Shown piece after piece: positions 11,441 to 22,000 of a DNA stretch of 64,000 nt. This DNA is from Ypsolopha sequella (Eukaryota > Arthropoda > Insecta > Lepidoptera > Ypsolophidae). Both the position numbers and the translations under genes were made by a program. The notes under the pieces are model-generated. The model was not told the origin of the DNA. It saw only the letters and a program-made list of their open reading frames with translations, and did no database searches. The stretch covers positions 24,593,045 through 24,657,044 of the forward strand of contig OW203990.1 in the NCBI GenBank assembly GCA_934047225.1, given 5' to 3'. The stretch's first letter is position 1. Each line of letters opens with the position of its first letter.

Positions 11441-11704
11441 ATCTGAATTAGCTTATATGAATAAGCTTTTATGAATAAGCTTATATGAATAAGCTTAAGC
11501 TTGTATGTATAAAATGTTTTTTGAATGATTTATGTTGCCCTTTTGGCCTCTACAAGGCCAAGGCACTTTGGTCCGCCTTAATTGGAGGGGTGATCATTGA
11601 ACTTTGTTCCTGGTCCATGGCCGGGTCTCCGGTATAGGTTCGGGCGGTTGATTGGATTTCACCTTGTATGTATATTTTACCTATCATTTTAATAGTATAT
11701 ATAT

Positions 11705-11969
11705 ACAAGGTGACTTTTTGATCATCATCCAAATTCATACTGGAGGCTTGATAAGTGATCAGTATCTTGGATCAATAACAATTTTTGTGAAATTTGTAAA
11801 ATGAAATTTCGGCTTCCCATAGAAATTCACTTCCAGTTCCGAGTAAATCACTATGGGGAGTCGAAATTTCATTTTACGAATTTTACAAAAATTGTTATTG
11901 ATCCATGATACTGATCACTTACCAAGCCACCAGTATGGATTTGGACGATGATCAAAAAGTCACCTTGTA
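11705..11969. mobile_element. palindromic MITE, ACAAGGTGAC ends
   Basis: Ends ACAAGGTGACTTTTTGATCA and TGATCAAAAAGTCACCTTGT are inverted, and the arms stay complementary almost to the centre. The flanks are TA-rich, suggesting a TA target. A second copy lies at 34353-34611 and a diverged relative at 25084-25239. Confidence 0.8.
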
Positions 11970-12098
11970 TATATATATATATATATATATATATTGCTAC
12001 ATAAATTAAATAAACCTTTAATTTAGTTCATGTACATTTATTATTTTATTACATATATTTTTTTATTAGATTAAATTTGACGTGTAATAAGTGTATTA

Positions 12099-12352
12099 TA
12101 CAACGTGTAACAGAAAGGTGTAACCATATTTGAAGAGCGTATTCAGTCAATGGTATAGAACAACTTTTACTATGGAACAAAACATGTAACTCAAAAAAAA
12201 AATTTTTACTGTTTCATAGAAAAATGCAATGTATGGAAGGGCAAATTTTTTTTTTTGAGATTTCATGGTTAGCTCCATAGTAAAAGTTGTTCTATACCAT
12301 TGACTGAATAAGCTCTTCAAATATGGTTACACCTTTCTTTTACACGTTGTAT
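12099..12352. mobile_element. palindromic MITE, ACAACGTGTAAC ends
   Basis: Long imperfect inverted repeat. The left arm has GGTGTAACCATATTTGAAGA and TCAATGGTATAGAACAACTT; the right arm is the reverse complement. A second copy at 23657-24194 has been interrupted by another transposon. Confidence 0.8.
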
Positions 12353-12508
12353 AATACCTGCTTTGCAAAATAAACTGTTTGAATTGGAATTTGGGGAACA
12401 GAGAGTACCCAGCCTCATATATGAGTAAAGTGTTATTTTTGTTAAATAGAATTATTTTTTATTGTTTCGATTAGTACTTCGTATTGTAAAAATTGTTTAC
12501 ATAGAATG

Positions 12509-12686
12509 TGTCCAAATTTGTAAGAAGATTATCGCTGTATTGTATACTTTTTAGTTCAATGTAAAATATTCTCTTTGGTATGTTTATACCGACTCTTGAC
12601 AATTATCTATGACAATTATATTCCCACTTCAGATATAAAACATAGTTTTATTTCATGCTTTTCAAATCAATTTTGGTCTAAAAACA
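12509..12686 (+). repeat. 5' LTR of BEL/Pao element
   Basis: Begins TGTCCAAATTTGTAAG and ends TAAAAACA. Pairwise with the right LTR it differs only at three single bases over 178. The following TGGTCCTAATCGAGTCGG is the likely primer-binding site. Confidence 0.9.
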
Positions 12687-13236
12687 TGGTCCTAATCGAG
12701 TCGGATTGTACTTCCGTGTAATTTAAACAAACTGTACAATTCAATTTGGAAGTTATCTATCACCGTAATAGTGGCACATTGCCAATTTGCCATTTCGGTT
12801 TCCTTCGGACTACTGATGAGCAGTACAGCGAGTGTACCACGGTAGCAAGGTAAAGCTGCCGAGAGGAGCCCGAAGGACGAGAGGAAATATTAGATAAAAG
12901 TACAAGCCCAAGAATGAAAGGCTGAGTTTTGTGGAATCAACCAAGGTATCGATGTGCCAGTGAATTAACAGTAAGTACTTTCCAGATTACATACATGTGA
13001 CAGTGACATAAAACACGAAAGTGACATTCGGAAGAAGAAGATAATAAATAGACTTTGTTTATGTTTAGTATAGAGTAAAGCTAACTGTCAAGAACTCAAA
13101 ATAGTTTGAATTACATAGAATAATTTTCATATTATTGTACCATCGGGAAACCTATGCTATGCCCGATTTATCAGTGAAATGTTAGTTTAAAATCATTTGG
13201 AATATTGAATTGTTTGATTCAAAATTATTATTCAAG

Positions 13237-15591
13237 ATGGAACCCAAACTAAAATTACAAAACGCACTTGTTGTAAAAATTCGTAAACATAGAGAAAATT
13301 ATAAAAAATCTCCTAAGTCTCGTTTAACTCAAGCTTACATCGAATCTCGATTAAAGTTTCTTGAAGAATTGTGGATATCATTTCGATCAAATGATAGAGA
13401 GATTATAGAAAAGGCTACAGCGGTCGAGTTAAAAAATAGTTATTTTACGGATGAAGTAAGTGATTCTACTGAAGAGTTTTACTTAGAGTTTGAAACTGAG
13501 TTAAGGGAGGCTTTGGAACAGTTTATGATTCAAGAGAAAAATTGTGACAGTCATGTTGAAAGTGCTGATACTAAAAAAGCAAAGGCAAAACTTCCGGATA
13601 TATCCATTCCTGTGTTTTCTGGAAACTATTCTGAATGGACATCGTTTAGAGATTTATTCACATCATTAATAGACTCCGAAACATCATTAGATGCCGTGCA
13701 GAAATTACATTATTTAAAAGGGCATGTAACTGGAGAAGCAGCACAGCTTCTAAGACGAATTTCTATCACGGCAGCTAATTATAAAAGAGCGTGGAATCTG
13801 TTAAAAGATAGGTATGACAATAAAAGATATTTGGCAAATGGTTATTTGAAGTGTCTGTTGAGTCAAGCTAGTGTTGTCGAGTCTTCAAATGGTGTAAAGA
13901 GCTTATTAGACACAACCGATGATTGTTTAGAGGGCTTAACAAATCTAGAAATTGATGTGAGTTCGTGGGATAGTCTCGTGATCTATATAGTAAGTCAGAA
14001 ACTTGATACAAGGTCTCGTGAACAGTGGGAAGCAAAGGTGTCTGAGTTTCCTGATGATCTACCAACATTTACAAAATTCAAAGAGTTTTTAAAAAACCGT
14101 TTTAGGACACTAGAGTCTTTAGAGACGGCGACCAAACCAAAACCTAGGTTTTCACTGACAAATGCTGTTTCAAAGAGTGAGGATATTATTTGTCCATTTT
14201 GTAACGAAGCTCATAGGATTATTAATTGCAAGCAGTTTGTAAAAGAAAATGTACAAAATCGCCAGAACTTTGTCCAAACCAATAGACTTTGTTTCAACTG
14301 CTTGGGCGCGAACCATTCCATAAAGTTTTGTCGTCATAAAACGACATGTCGAATTTGCCATCGCAAACACCATTCATTGTTGCACCCAAACGCCTTGCCG
14401 AGTTCAAACGCAGCTGTTATTGAAAACTCTTCTCAAGTAGCTGACGATAATAATAGTGCTGAAGGTGAGGATGTAGATTCTGCCCATGAATCTGTTGATA
14501 ATAAAACCGTTGATTCAAAGAATGAAATCGGCACATATTTTACCAAGGGTGTAGGGAAACAAGTTTTATTAGCAACCGCAGTTATTAAGGCCACAAGTAA
14601 GAACGGGTCCACTCAACTGCTAAGAGCTTTGCTCGATCAAGGTTCTCAGGCCTCGTTTATTACCGAGTCAGCAGTGCAGTTACTTGGTCTTAAGAAGGTA
14701 CCTACAATCAGTACTATCTCAGGTTTAGGTGGTAGCCAAAATACTTTGAGTTCGAAGTATGTAGTAAGTGTTGACATTCAGTCACTGCACGATCCAAGCT
14801 TTGTTACCCAAGTAAATGCGTACGTACTAAGTGCACTCACTACACTTCTTCCGTCAGAAGAAGTGAAAGATACAACCTGGCAGGAATTGAGTAGTCTAAA
14901 CTTGGCTGATCCTTATTTTCACACCCCAAACAGGATCGATTTATTGTTGGGCGCAGAAGTTTATGCTCAGATAATTAAAGAAGGATTAGTCAAAGGTCCA
15001 CCAGGTACACCTGCAGCTCAGAACACAGCTTTAGGTTGGATTTTATCTGGACAAGTTATCTCTCAGTCTGAGAAGACTCCATGTCAGAAAGCTGTAATCA
15101 GTATGCATACAGAAATCGTAAGCAATGAGTTACTGAAAAAATTTTGGGAACTGGAATCAGAATCTTCCAGTTGTGCAAAGAAAGTATTGTCATTGGAAGA
15201 ACAGAAGTGTGAAGAAATATTCAAGACAACCACCAAGAGAGATGATACAGGTCGTTACATAGTTAAACTTCCATTTAAAGATGACGACCCAGCTTGTAAA
15301 TATAGTGACTCTAGAGAGGCAGCTGTAAAACGGTTAAAGTCTCTTGAAAAAAGACTGGAGAAAAATCCGATTATGAAAGAAAGATACAGCGAGGTCATTG
15401 AAGAATACAAGACACTAGGTCATGCTGAACGTATCTGCAAGTTTGGGGATCCCCAAAGATCGGTTGCAGTGTATTTGCCACATCACGCTGTTTTGCGTGA
15501 AGATAAATCTACAACGAAGGTCAGAGTTGTATTTGATGCTTCTTGTGAAGGAACGAATGTCTCACTGAATGATACATTAATGATATTGTAA
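13237..15591 (+). CDS. BEL/Pao gag-protease and start of reverse transcriptase
   Basis: About 784 residues from the ATG at 13237. The first third is a charged gag-like region with a DUF1759-type core (residues about 118-270, SIPVFSGNYSEWTSFRDLF). Zinc-binding clusters follow at about 318 (CPFCNEAHRIINC) and 350-380 (CFNCLGANHSIKFC, then CRICHRKHHSLLH). An aspartic protease of DUF1758 type has LLDQGSQASFI near 464. The frame then enters the N-terminal part of reverse transcriptase (KVRVVFDASC near 761) and ends 20 codons later. The stop is caused by loss of roughly two dozen codons in a non-multiple of three, so the rest of pol is in another frame. I infer a small deletion in this copy; an assembly fault is possible. 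Confidence 0.85.
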   Translation: MEPKLKLQNALVVKIRKHRENYKKSPKSRLTQAYIESRLKFLEELWISFRSNDREIIEKATAVELKNSYFTDEVSDSTEEFYLEFETELREALEQFMIQEKNCDSHVESADTKKAKAKLPDISIPVFSGNYSEWTSFRDLFTSLIDSETSLDAVQKLHYLKGHVTGEAAQLLRRISITAANYKRAWNLLKDRYDNKRYLANGYLKCLLSQASVVESSNGVKSLLDTTDDCLEGLTNLEIDVSSWDSLVIYIVSQKLDTRSREQWEAKVSEFPDDLPTFTKFKEFLKNRFRTLESLETATKPKPRFSLTNAVSKSEDIICPFCNEAHRIINCKQFVKENVQNRQNFVQTNRLCFNCLGANHSIKFCRHKTTCRICHRKHHSLLHPNALPSSNAAVIENSSQVADDNNSAEGEDVDSAHESVDNKTVDSKNEIGTYFTKGVGKQVLLATAVIKATSKNGSTQLLRALLDQGSQASFITESAVQLLGLKKVPTISTISGLGGSQNTLSSKYVVSVDIQSLHDPSFVTQVNAYVLSALTTLLPSEEVKDTTWQELSSLNLADPYFHTPNRIDLLLGAEVYAQIIKEGLVKGPPGTPAAQNTALGWILSGQVISQSEKTPCQKAVISMHTEIVSNELLKKFWELESESSSCAKKVLSLEEQKCEEIFKTTTKRDDTGRYIVKLPFKDDDPACKYSDSREAAVKRLKSLEKRLEKNPIMKERYSEVIEEYKTLGHAERICKFGDPQRSVAVYLPHHAVLREDKSTTKVRVVFDASCEGTNVSLNDTLMIL

Positions 15592-15593
15592 AA

Positions 15594-18140
15594 ATGTATA
15601 GACAAGTGAAGGTCGCAGATGAGGATACACATTTCCAAAGATTTTTATGGAGAGAAAATCCTGAAGACGAAATAGAAGATTACAGAATGTTACGTGTCAC
15701 TTTTGGAACAGCAACAGCACCATATCTGGCAGTAAAGGCTCTTCAACAGGTTGCTCAAGATCATGTTGAGGAATTTCCGATCGCTGCTGAAAGGGTCAAA
15801 AGTGACTTTTACATGGATGATTTGATGACAAGTTCTGAAACTGTAGAAGATGGATTCGTTATTTACAAGCAAATGAGTGAGTTGTTATTAAAAGGAGGAT
15901 TTGTTTTACAAAAATGGACTACAAATAGTCAGAAGCTAGCTAATCAAATCAAAGAAGGAAGTGAATGCAAGGTAGATATGAAGTTAGACACAGAAATGAA
16001 GGTATTAGGACTTACTTGGAATCGGCACTCTGACAGCTTTAACTATTCAGTAAAACTTCCACCACAGCAATTGCCAGTAACAAAGAGGACAGCAATTTCC
16101 GATATAGCACGACTTTTTGATCCATTGGGCTGGGTAGCTCCATGCATAGTTACTGCAAAGGTATTCATCCAAAAACTTTGGCTTTCGGGATTAGAATGGG
16201 ATGAACCTCTTTCAACAGAGTTGTTAAAAGAATGGGAGAAGTATCGTCAAGATTTGTTAAAACTGGATACATTTAGTCTGCCTCGATGGGTGGGGACTAA
16301 ATCGACAGATATCAGTGTTGAGTTGCACGGTTTTTGCGATGCTTCTAACGTTGCATATGCTGCAGCTATTTACATGAGAGTTGTTGACGCGCAAGGAAAT
16401 ATTATCGTCAATTTAGTCACTGCAAAAACAAGGGTTGCTCCGGTTAAACAGGTTTCGATTCCGCGGTTAGAATTATGTGGAGCTGTTTTGCTAGCTACAT
16501 TAATTAACGAAGTAGCTGAAGTACTAAATATACCGAAACGACAACTTCATGCTTGGACAGACTCAACAGTTGTGTTAGCCTGGCTAAGTAGTCATCCTAG
16601 CCGGTGGAAAACTTTTATTGCAAATAGAACTTCAGAAATTTTGATGGTGTTAGATAATAATCAATGGTCACATGTTCAGTCATCTCAAAACCCTGCGGAT
16701 TTGGCTTCAAGAGGAGTATCGGCTTCTGAACTTACAACAAATCCATTGTGGAAACGTGGTCCTTCTTGGCTCCAAAACGAATCGATAAACTATTCAAGAC
16801 CAAATGATGTGAGCACGAATTTGGAACAAAGGTCAATAAAGGTACATACTAGTACAGAATCTTCAAAAGGGAAAGAAAAAACGATTGATGATTTGTTATG
16901 GAACAAGTATTCAAATCTTCAAAAATTAGTTAGAGTAGTGGCTTATTGCAGAAGATTTTTGAAGAAAAAGGATAGAAAGTCATTAACAAATCTCGAAGCG
17001 GAAGAATTACGGGAAGCGCTAGAAATTTGTATCAAATATTTTCAAAAAGATGTCTTTATGGAGGACATTGAAAATTTAAAAAAAACTGGGTGTGTAAAGA
17101 ACAAGAGTAATTTGAAGTCTTTATGTCCAGTCCTTGATAAGCAAGGATTGTTGAGAGTGAGTGGACGGATGCAAAATTGTCAACATTTGGACGAAGATAG
17201 TAAACATCCCATAATTTTACTCCATGAAGGACATTTTACACAACTTATTATTGCAGATGCCCATAGTAAAACCCTTCATGGTGGTCCTACTCTTATGAAT
17301 AACTATCTGCGTTCTAAATATTGGATAATAAGAGTGAAAACGCTTACTAAGGCGTATGTAAAAAAATGTGTCGTATGTGCAAAACAAGCTGCGGTTTTGC
17401 AAAATCAACTGATGGGTCAGTTACCTGAAACCAGAGTAACAATAAAACGACCATTTCTGCACAGTGGTGTCGATTTTGCCGGACCTATTGATATGAGAAT
17501 GTCAAAGGGCAGAGGTAATCGCACTTACAAAGGTTATATCTGTTTGTTTGTATGTATGGTCACAAAGGCCGTACATCTCGAAGTCATTAGTGATCTTAGC
17601 TCAGAAGGTTTCATTGCAGGTTTTAAAAGATTTGTTTCTCGTCGAGGTCATTGCTCTGACATGTGGAGTGATAATGGTAAAAATTTTGTTGGGGCAGCAA
17701 AGGAGTTACAAAGATTATTTGACGAAGAAAAATCATCAGTTGCTTCAGAAATTCGAAATTGGTTAGCCAACAATCGTACTACTTGGCATTTTATTCCGCC
17801 TCATGCACCAAACTTTGGAGGTTTGTGGGAGGCTGGAATTAAATCTACAAAATTTCATCTTAAAAGAGTAGTTGGTAACTCAACTTTGACGTTTGAAGAG
17901 TTGTCCACGGTTTTGACTCAAATTGAGGCCTGTCTTAATTCAAGGCCAATATATCAGGTACCCCAAGAAAGTCCAGATGATCCTATTGCACTGACACCAA
18001 GTCATTTATTAGTTGGTGAGCCTTTGTTATCTGCTCCGGATCGTAACTATGAAAATTCTAATGTAAGTTGTTTAAAAAGATGGCAATTGGTACAACGAAT
18101 GATGCAAGATTTTGGCGTCGTTGGTCGAGTGAATATTTAG
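15594..18140 (+). CDS. BEL/Pao pol: reverse transcriptase, RNase H, integrase
   Basis: About 848 residues; its coding sense actually starts a few codons upstream (catalytic motif-A aspartate at 15582). The reverse-transcriptase YMDD box is at about residue 73. The Pao-specific connection and RNase H (FCDASNVAYAAAIY near 244, IPRLELCGAVL, then AWTDSTVVLAWL) come next. Integrase has an HHCC zinc region (about 544-594), then D (VDFAGPI, 626), D (WSDNGKNF, 690) and E (FGGLWEAGIK, about 742). All catalytic acids of the three enzymes are present. A one-base shift near 18110 truncates the C-terminal DUF5641-type tail, which continues in the next frame. Confidence 0.9.
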   Translation: MYRQVKVADEDTHFQRFLWRENPEDEIEDYRMLRVTFGTATAPYLAVKALQQVAQDHVEEFPIAAERVKSDFYMDDLMTSSETVEDGFVIYKQMSELLLKGGFVLQKWTTNSQKLANQIKEGSECKVDMKLDTEMKVLGLTWNRHSDSFNYSVKLPPQQLPVTKRTAISDIARLFDPLGWVAPCIVTAKVFIQKLWLSGLEWDEPLSTELLKEWEKYRQDLLKLDTFSLPRWVGTKSTDISVELHGFCDASNVAYAAAIYMRVVDAQGNIIVNLVTAKTRVAPVKQVSIPRLELCGAVLLATLINEVAEVLNIPKRQLHAWTDSTVVLAWLSSHPSRWKTFIANRTSEILMVLDNNQWSHVQSSQNPADLASRGVSASELTTNPLWKRGPSWLQNESINYSRPNDVSTNLEQRSIKVHTSTESSKGKEKTIDDLLWNKYSNLQKLVRVVAYCRRFLKKKDRKSLTNLEAEELREALEICIKYFQKDVFMEDIENLKKTGCVKNKSNLKSLCPVLDKQGLLRVSGRMQNCQHLDEDSKHPIILLHEGHFTQLIIADAHSKTLHGGPTLMNNYLRSKYWIIRVKTLTKAYVKKCVVCAKQAAVLQNQLMGQLPETRVTIKRPFLHSGVDFAGPIDMRMSKGRGNRTYKGYICLFVCMVTKAVHLEVISDLSSEGFIAGFKRFVSRRGHCSDMWSDNGKNFVGAAKELQRLFDEEKSSVASEIRNWLANNRTTWHFIPPHAPNFGGLWEAGIKSTKFHLKRVVGNSTLTFEELSTVLTQIEACLNSRPIYQVPQESPDDPIALTPSHLLVGEPLLSAPDRNYENSNVSCLKRWQLVQRMMQDFGVVGRVNI

Positions 18141-18370
18141 GTACACTTCTCCAACGTTACAAGTGGACAAAACAAGTTACCGAGCCAAAAATTGGTAATG
18201 TTGTTTTAGTAAAAGAGGATAATTTACCTCCTTCTCGTTGGCTTTTAGGCAAAATTTTAGAAAAACATCCTGGTTTGGACGGAGTTACAAGAGTGGTGAC
18301 ACTTAAATGTAAGGACACTGTCATTAAAAGACCAACTTCTAAGTTGTGTATTTTACCTGTTGTAGATTAA
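18110..18370 (+). pseudogene. frame-shifted C-terminal end of BEL/Pao integrase
   Basis: This frame carries on the pol protein after the shift: FWRRWSSEYLGTLLQRYKW, then NVVLVKEDNLPPSRWLLGKI and a closing KRPTSKLCILPV. This is the standard C-terminal tail of BEL/Pao integrase (DUF5641). The simplest reading is a single-base loss in the T-run near 18114. Confidence 0.85.
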
Positions 18371-18554
18371 GTTTTTCGTTTGTTAATGTTAAAAAAGAAC
18401 ACTTAATTTACTTATTTTTTTTTGTAGAGTCTTAGTGATGTTGAAGGTTATTTTATTTGGTTTAATTGAGAATAGGTATAAAGGATTAGAAGATAATTTG
18501 TGATTTATGTTCATGGTGGGCGGTAAAGGACATTATTGTCCTTGGTGGGCGGAA

Positions 18555-18732
18555 TGTCCAAATTTGTAAGAAGATTATCGCTGTATTGTATACTTTTTAG
18601 TTCAATGTAAAATATTCTCTTTGGTATGTTTATACCGACTCTTGAAAATTATCTATGACAATTATATTCCCACTTCAGATATAAAACATAGTTTTAATTC
18701 ATGCTTTTCAAATCAATTTTGGGCTAAAAACA
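18555..18732 (+). repeat. 3' LTR of BEL/Pao element
   Basis: 178 bases, 98% identical to the left LTR. It is preceded by the polypurine tract GGTGGGCGGAA and followed by the target duplication GAATG. Confidence 0.9.
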
Positions 18733-18737
18733 GAATG

Positions 18738-19899
18738 TAAATAATCTTAGTACCCTGTTTCACAAATAATAGGTTATGGTGGCCTTTTCTACAGAAATAA
18801 ATGCTTGGTACCCTGATATACAAATATATCTTTGTTTATTAAGTTTCGAACCAATAAATTTACTCGTTGTTTCAAAGTGTTTTCTCTAGTATTATTGTTC
18901 GTAGATGTCGCAACTGTTTAATTCTTGACGTCAACTATTACTTTGGGAATTTCGAGAAAGAGTTTCCATAAGCCAACGTATTTTTTTACTGGACTCATGC
19001 TTGATGATTTAGAGGTGGGACGCCTGCTGGGCACAGGCGGATGGTCTGCTCTCCAGTTGGAGCTATTCCATCCAATTCCCATTTCTTGGAGCTTTGGTAT
19101 CCTATTGTCCCAGTTGCATGCATGCATGGACGCATGCTCTACGGCGCCCTCTTCTCTATCCAGCACACTTATTCTGCAGTATAATAAATTGAGTGTACGT
19201 CTCAAAATCAATAAATCAAAAATGTTTTTATTTCATAACTTAAATCTTATCATAATACAGGGTTGAGGCCTCCTATTAAGTATAAAAATACCTGTACCAG
19301 GAAGGCTCGCTCTCCGATAACAAAAATTTTCATTAATTTGTCATGAAAATAAACTAAATAAAATAAATTTAGGCAAAAAAACTTAAAGAAGAAGTAAATT
19401 ATATAATATCTAGAGAGGGTGTGTTTGTGTGTGAATGTGTGAGAGAGGGTGTGTATGTGTGTATTTGTGTGTGAGTGTGCGTGACAAGATGTGTATTTTT
19501 AGGTCATATACTGCAATATTTCTTCTGTACTTTCATAGTTGAGTGTCTTGATCCAGGTATTAATTAGTTTTTTTGTTTCATAAAATGTTTTAGGGTATAT
19601 ATGTAGTATTTTATTTACTTGATTATATAAATGGGAGGACTGGACAGCAAACTGTTGCCCAGCAAACACAGTGTTGGTTTTACGAGCAGGAGCCACCGCG
19701 TGCTGTCGTCTCTTGTTAAGAATAGTGTGGTCATATTTTAGGCATTTATGCAGTCTCATAACTGTATGTAAGATATATAACTTTCTCACTGTTAATACAT
19801 TACTAATTGTATACAGGGTGTCAGTGGGGAATCTATAAGGTTTAAAATACATCACTTTGTACATCACTTTAAAATACATACAATAAACTTGCTTTTCAG
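18738..19899. other. non-coding flank between LTR element and FLYWCH exon 4
   Basis: Holds overlapping frames on both strands at 18918-19266 with no domain, a GT-rich simple stretch at 19415-19490, and a minus-strand frame (19499-19948) that runs over the next exon's antisense. I see no gene. The stretch ends in the acceptor CTTGCTTTTCAG. Confidence 0.4.
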
Positions 19900-20138
19900 A
19901 ATTGATTCCAGTCAAATCACGTCTCGGGACCACACTTTTACTATTCAATGGCTACACTTACTCCAGAACTCGTGACGTGGCGAAAGGGTGTAAGTGGAGG
20001 TGTAACATGCATTACCTTGGCTGTAAAACCTACATCATTACGACAAAAGACAACATCCTCAAAAATTACTTCGGTGCACATTGTCATCCGGCTCCAAAAT
20101 ATTATATCACTGCTACAGGAGAATATATCAAAGTATAA
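19900..20138 (+). CDS. mod(mdg4): FLYWCH zinc-finger terminal exon 4
   Basis: The acceptor TGCTTTTCAG ends at 19899. Two bases finish GAA, then 78 codons run to TAA. The product opens ELIPVKSRLGTTLLLFNGYT, followed by SRTRDVAKGCKWRCNM, a second cysteine (LGCKTYIITT), the histidine pair as H-C-H (the family usually has a basic or polar residue between), and a full C-terminal GEYIKV tail. It is closest to the exon at 21762 (both ELIPVKSR-G and YTYS-TRD), so the two are likely local duplicates. A complete, apparently functional exon. Confidence 0.85.
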
Positions 20139-20973
20139 AAATGTGTGGTGAATATTTAGTGGCCCCTTCCCGCTCAGCTGCCATATAAATGCTTTAGGTA
20201 TTTGTGACGTCCTGGTGGCTTTGATCTCAGTGAAACTTTGCACACCACGCCGTACTCCGACCCATCTCTTATCAAGAGGTGCGAGATGGCGAGATATTCA
20301 AACAGCTCCGAATTTGTGAAATGGTTTCAGGTAAAAATTGTATTCCATGAAACGGTAACCGTTTGTTTATAAAAAATGGTATACACTTAGTCATCTTTAC
20401 ATGAACGACGTCTGTATTTCTCCCTTTTTTAATTTATTTAATAAATATTACTTTAAAGCCTTTTTTGCTTTTTATTATTTAAAAAAATTATGAATATAAA
20501 TGAAAAAGTATTAACTATTATCGATACATATTTCGACCCGCTTGTGGTCTTCGTCAGTCGAATAATTTTTATTTTTTATTTTTAGTATAAAAAATTGCTA
20601 AACTTTGCGTAAAAACGAGGCAATATTCACGATATCCTAACAGCTAATATGATGGTGTTTCATTAAATTTTGCTTTATTGGGCTGTATAGAGACGTAGAC
20701 AGATATCGCTAGATAATACTAATAAAAAAAATATGCAGAAAATAAGCTTTTGACTTCACAATCAGTTTTTACCTTTTGTGTCTATCTTAAGAAAAATCCA
20801 GGCGTGAAGGAACCTGCTAAGAGTCCTAAAGGCCAAGTTGTGAGGCAACATCAACAGTTTCTTGGTAACTCTGCTCTCGGTTATGATCTCCAATTTTCGT
20901 TATATGCTTTGTATTGTTAATTTTAATATGATGAAATAATATTATTTGTAATGTTGCGGGTTTTTGGCTTTTT
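20139..20973. repeat. dispersed repeat material (shared with 58.2-58.7 kb)
   Basis: Segments at 20210-20440 and 20630-20830 reappear inverted at 58385-58690 and at 58190-58330 and 60530-60700. Landmarks are AAATACAGACxTCGTTCATG and the ATATCGCTAGATAATA/ATCTAGCGACATCTAAC pairs. A block TTTCGACCCGCTTGTGGTCT lies at 20530. It has no coding content. Confidence 0.55.
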
Positions 20974-21118
20974 GATCGCGTCTAAAGAACACATTTTTAC
21001 CATTAACCTTCCAGGCTGCTCGTTTAACTAAAAACGTGTTGTGAGTGGCAGTACTGTATGCAACATCTTCGCTTTTGTAGAGCTTAATCATCACGACAAC
21101 GGTCGAAAAAGTAATCAA
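20974..21118 (+). pseudogene. decayed FLYWCH exon
   Basis: Nucleotide similarity to the exon at 21762 survives without an open frame. The run TGGCAGTACTGTATGCAACA, then TCTTCGC, then ATCATCACGACAACGG-CGAAAAAGT matches AGTGGAGATGCGTCATGCAG, CACCTTCGC and ATCATAACGACACCGGACAATAAGT there in order and spacing. The W-x-C codon is damaged and in-frame stops are present. It is a dead sister of the neighbouring exons. Confidence 0.65.
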
Positions 21119-21334
21119 ATGATTAATTTTAGATGTGCTTTTGATAATTTGTAAATTTCATACAAGTCGCGGTTATTACAAAACATATTTTACTTATGAT
21201 GACGTCTTAATGGTTGGTCCTGATTTATCAGCGAAAATTTTAATTGTGTTAGAAGTTTCTTATAAGTGGCAAAGCTGAACAATTGGAACAAAATTTATAC
21301 TTGCGATTATCGGCACTTGGTGAAACTTGAAACA

Positions 21335-21679
21335 CATCTTGAATTAAAACACTTGTACTTGTAGTTTCACTTTATTTGTGTTAACTCCCAACCGGTTTCG
21401 GACTTTACTCCATTTTCAAGGGAAGATCTTAATTAAAATATTTTACATGACTCCAGGCACTAGCTCTGAGCAACGTAAACAATTCTGGAGTAACAATTGC
21501 TCTGAGCAACGTAAACAATTCTGGAGTAACAATTGTTTACGTTGCTCAGAGCTAGTGCCTGGAGTCATGTAAAATATTTTAATTAAGATCTTCCCTTGAA
21601 AATGGAGTAAAGTCCGAAACCGTTTGGGAGTTAACACAAATAAAGTGAAACTACAGTACAAGTGTTTTAATTCAAGATG
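21335..21679. mobile_element. long foldback element next to FLYWCH exon 5
   Basis: Inverted arms of about 150 bases run from CATCTTGAATTAAAACACTT to its complement ending at 21679. The centre has a 36-base direct duplication (GCTCTGAGCAACGTAAACAA plus TTCTGGAGTAACAATT). The arm holds AACCGGTTTCGG, as in the foldback at 51461. Frames across it on both strands are mirror images of each other, not genes. Confidence 0.8.
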
Positions 21680-21761
21680 AACAATTGGAGTTTAAGAAAT
21701 CGTGTTCCGATAAAACACTTCTACTATTTTTGTCACCGACTAAGCGGACATTATTTTTCAG

Positions 21762-22000
21762 AACTGATCCCAGTGAAGTCTCGTCGTGGGACGACACTTC
21801 TACTGTATAGAGGCTACACTTACTCAAAGACCCGTGACATAGCGGCAGGTTGCAAGTGGAGATGCGTCATGCAGCACCTTCGCTGTAACCGCTTCATCAT
21901 AACGACACCGGACAATAAGTTGATCAAAACTCACGGTGAACACAAGCACAATGCTCCACGTTACCACATTACTTCCTCAGGAGAATATATCAAAATATAG
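21762..22000 (+). CDS. mod(mdg4): FLYWCH zinc-finger terminal exon 5
   Basis: The acceptor TATTTTTCAG ends at 21761. Although an ATG frame is open upstream from 21677, that part has no family match, so the exon start is taken at the splice site. Two bases finish GAA, then 78 codons run to TAG: ELIPVKSRRGTTLLLYRGYT, KTRDIAAGCKWRCVM, cysteine (LRCNRFIITT), GEHKHNAP, and SSGEYIKI. Every FLYWCH landmark is present. It sits 82 bases after the end of a foldback transposon that must lie in its upstream intron. Confidence 0.87.

Larger units (their letters stand above)
12509..18732 (+). mobile_element. BEL/Pao LTR retrotransposon, near full length
   Basis: This 6.2-kb element is bounded by two 178-bp LTRs (TGTCC...AAACA) that differ at three positions. 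It is flanked by a perfect 5-bp target duplication, GAATG (12504-12508 and 18733-18737). A TGG-starting candidate primer-binding site follows the left LTR, and a purine-rich tract (GGTGGGCGGAA) precedes the right LTR. Protein order is gag-like, zinc knuckles, protease, reverse transcriptase, RNase H, integrase, which is BEL/Pao. It lies in the same orientation as the exon bank, between FLYWCH exons 3 and 4. Two frame breaks in pol mean this copy is not expected to move by itself. Confidence 0.95.

Noticed and set aside
18918..19266. Overlapping frames on both strands
   Set aside because: No recognisable domain, and the strands cover the same low-complexity GCATGCATG stretch.
21378..21661. Mirror-image frames on both strands with SSEQRKQ repeats
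   Set aside because: They are the two arms of a foldback element read in both directions.
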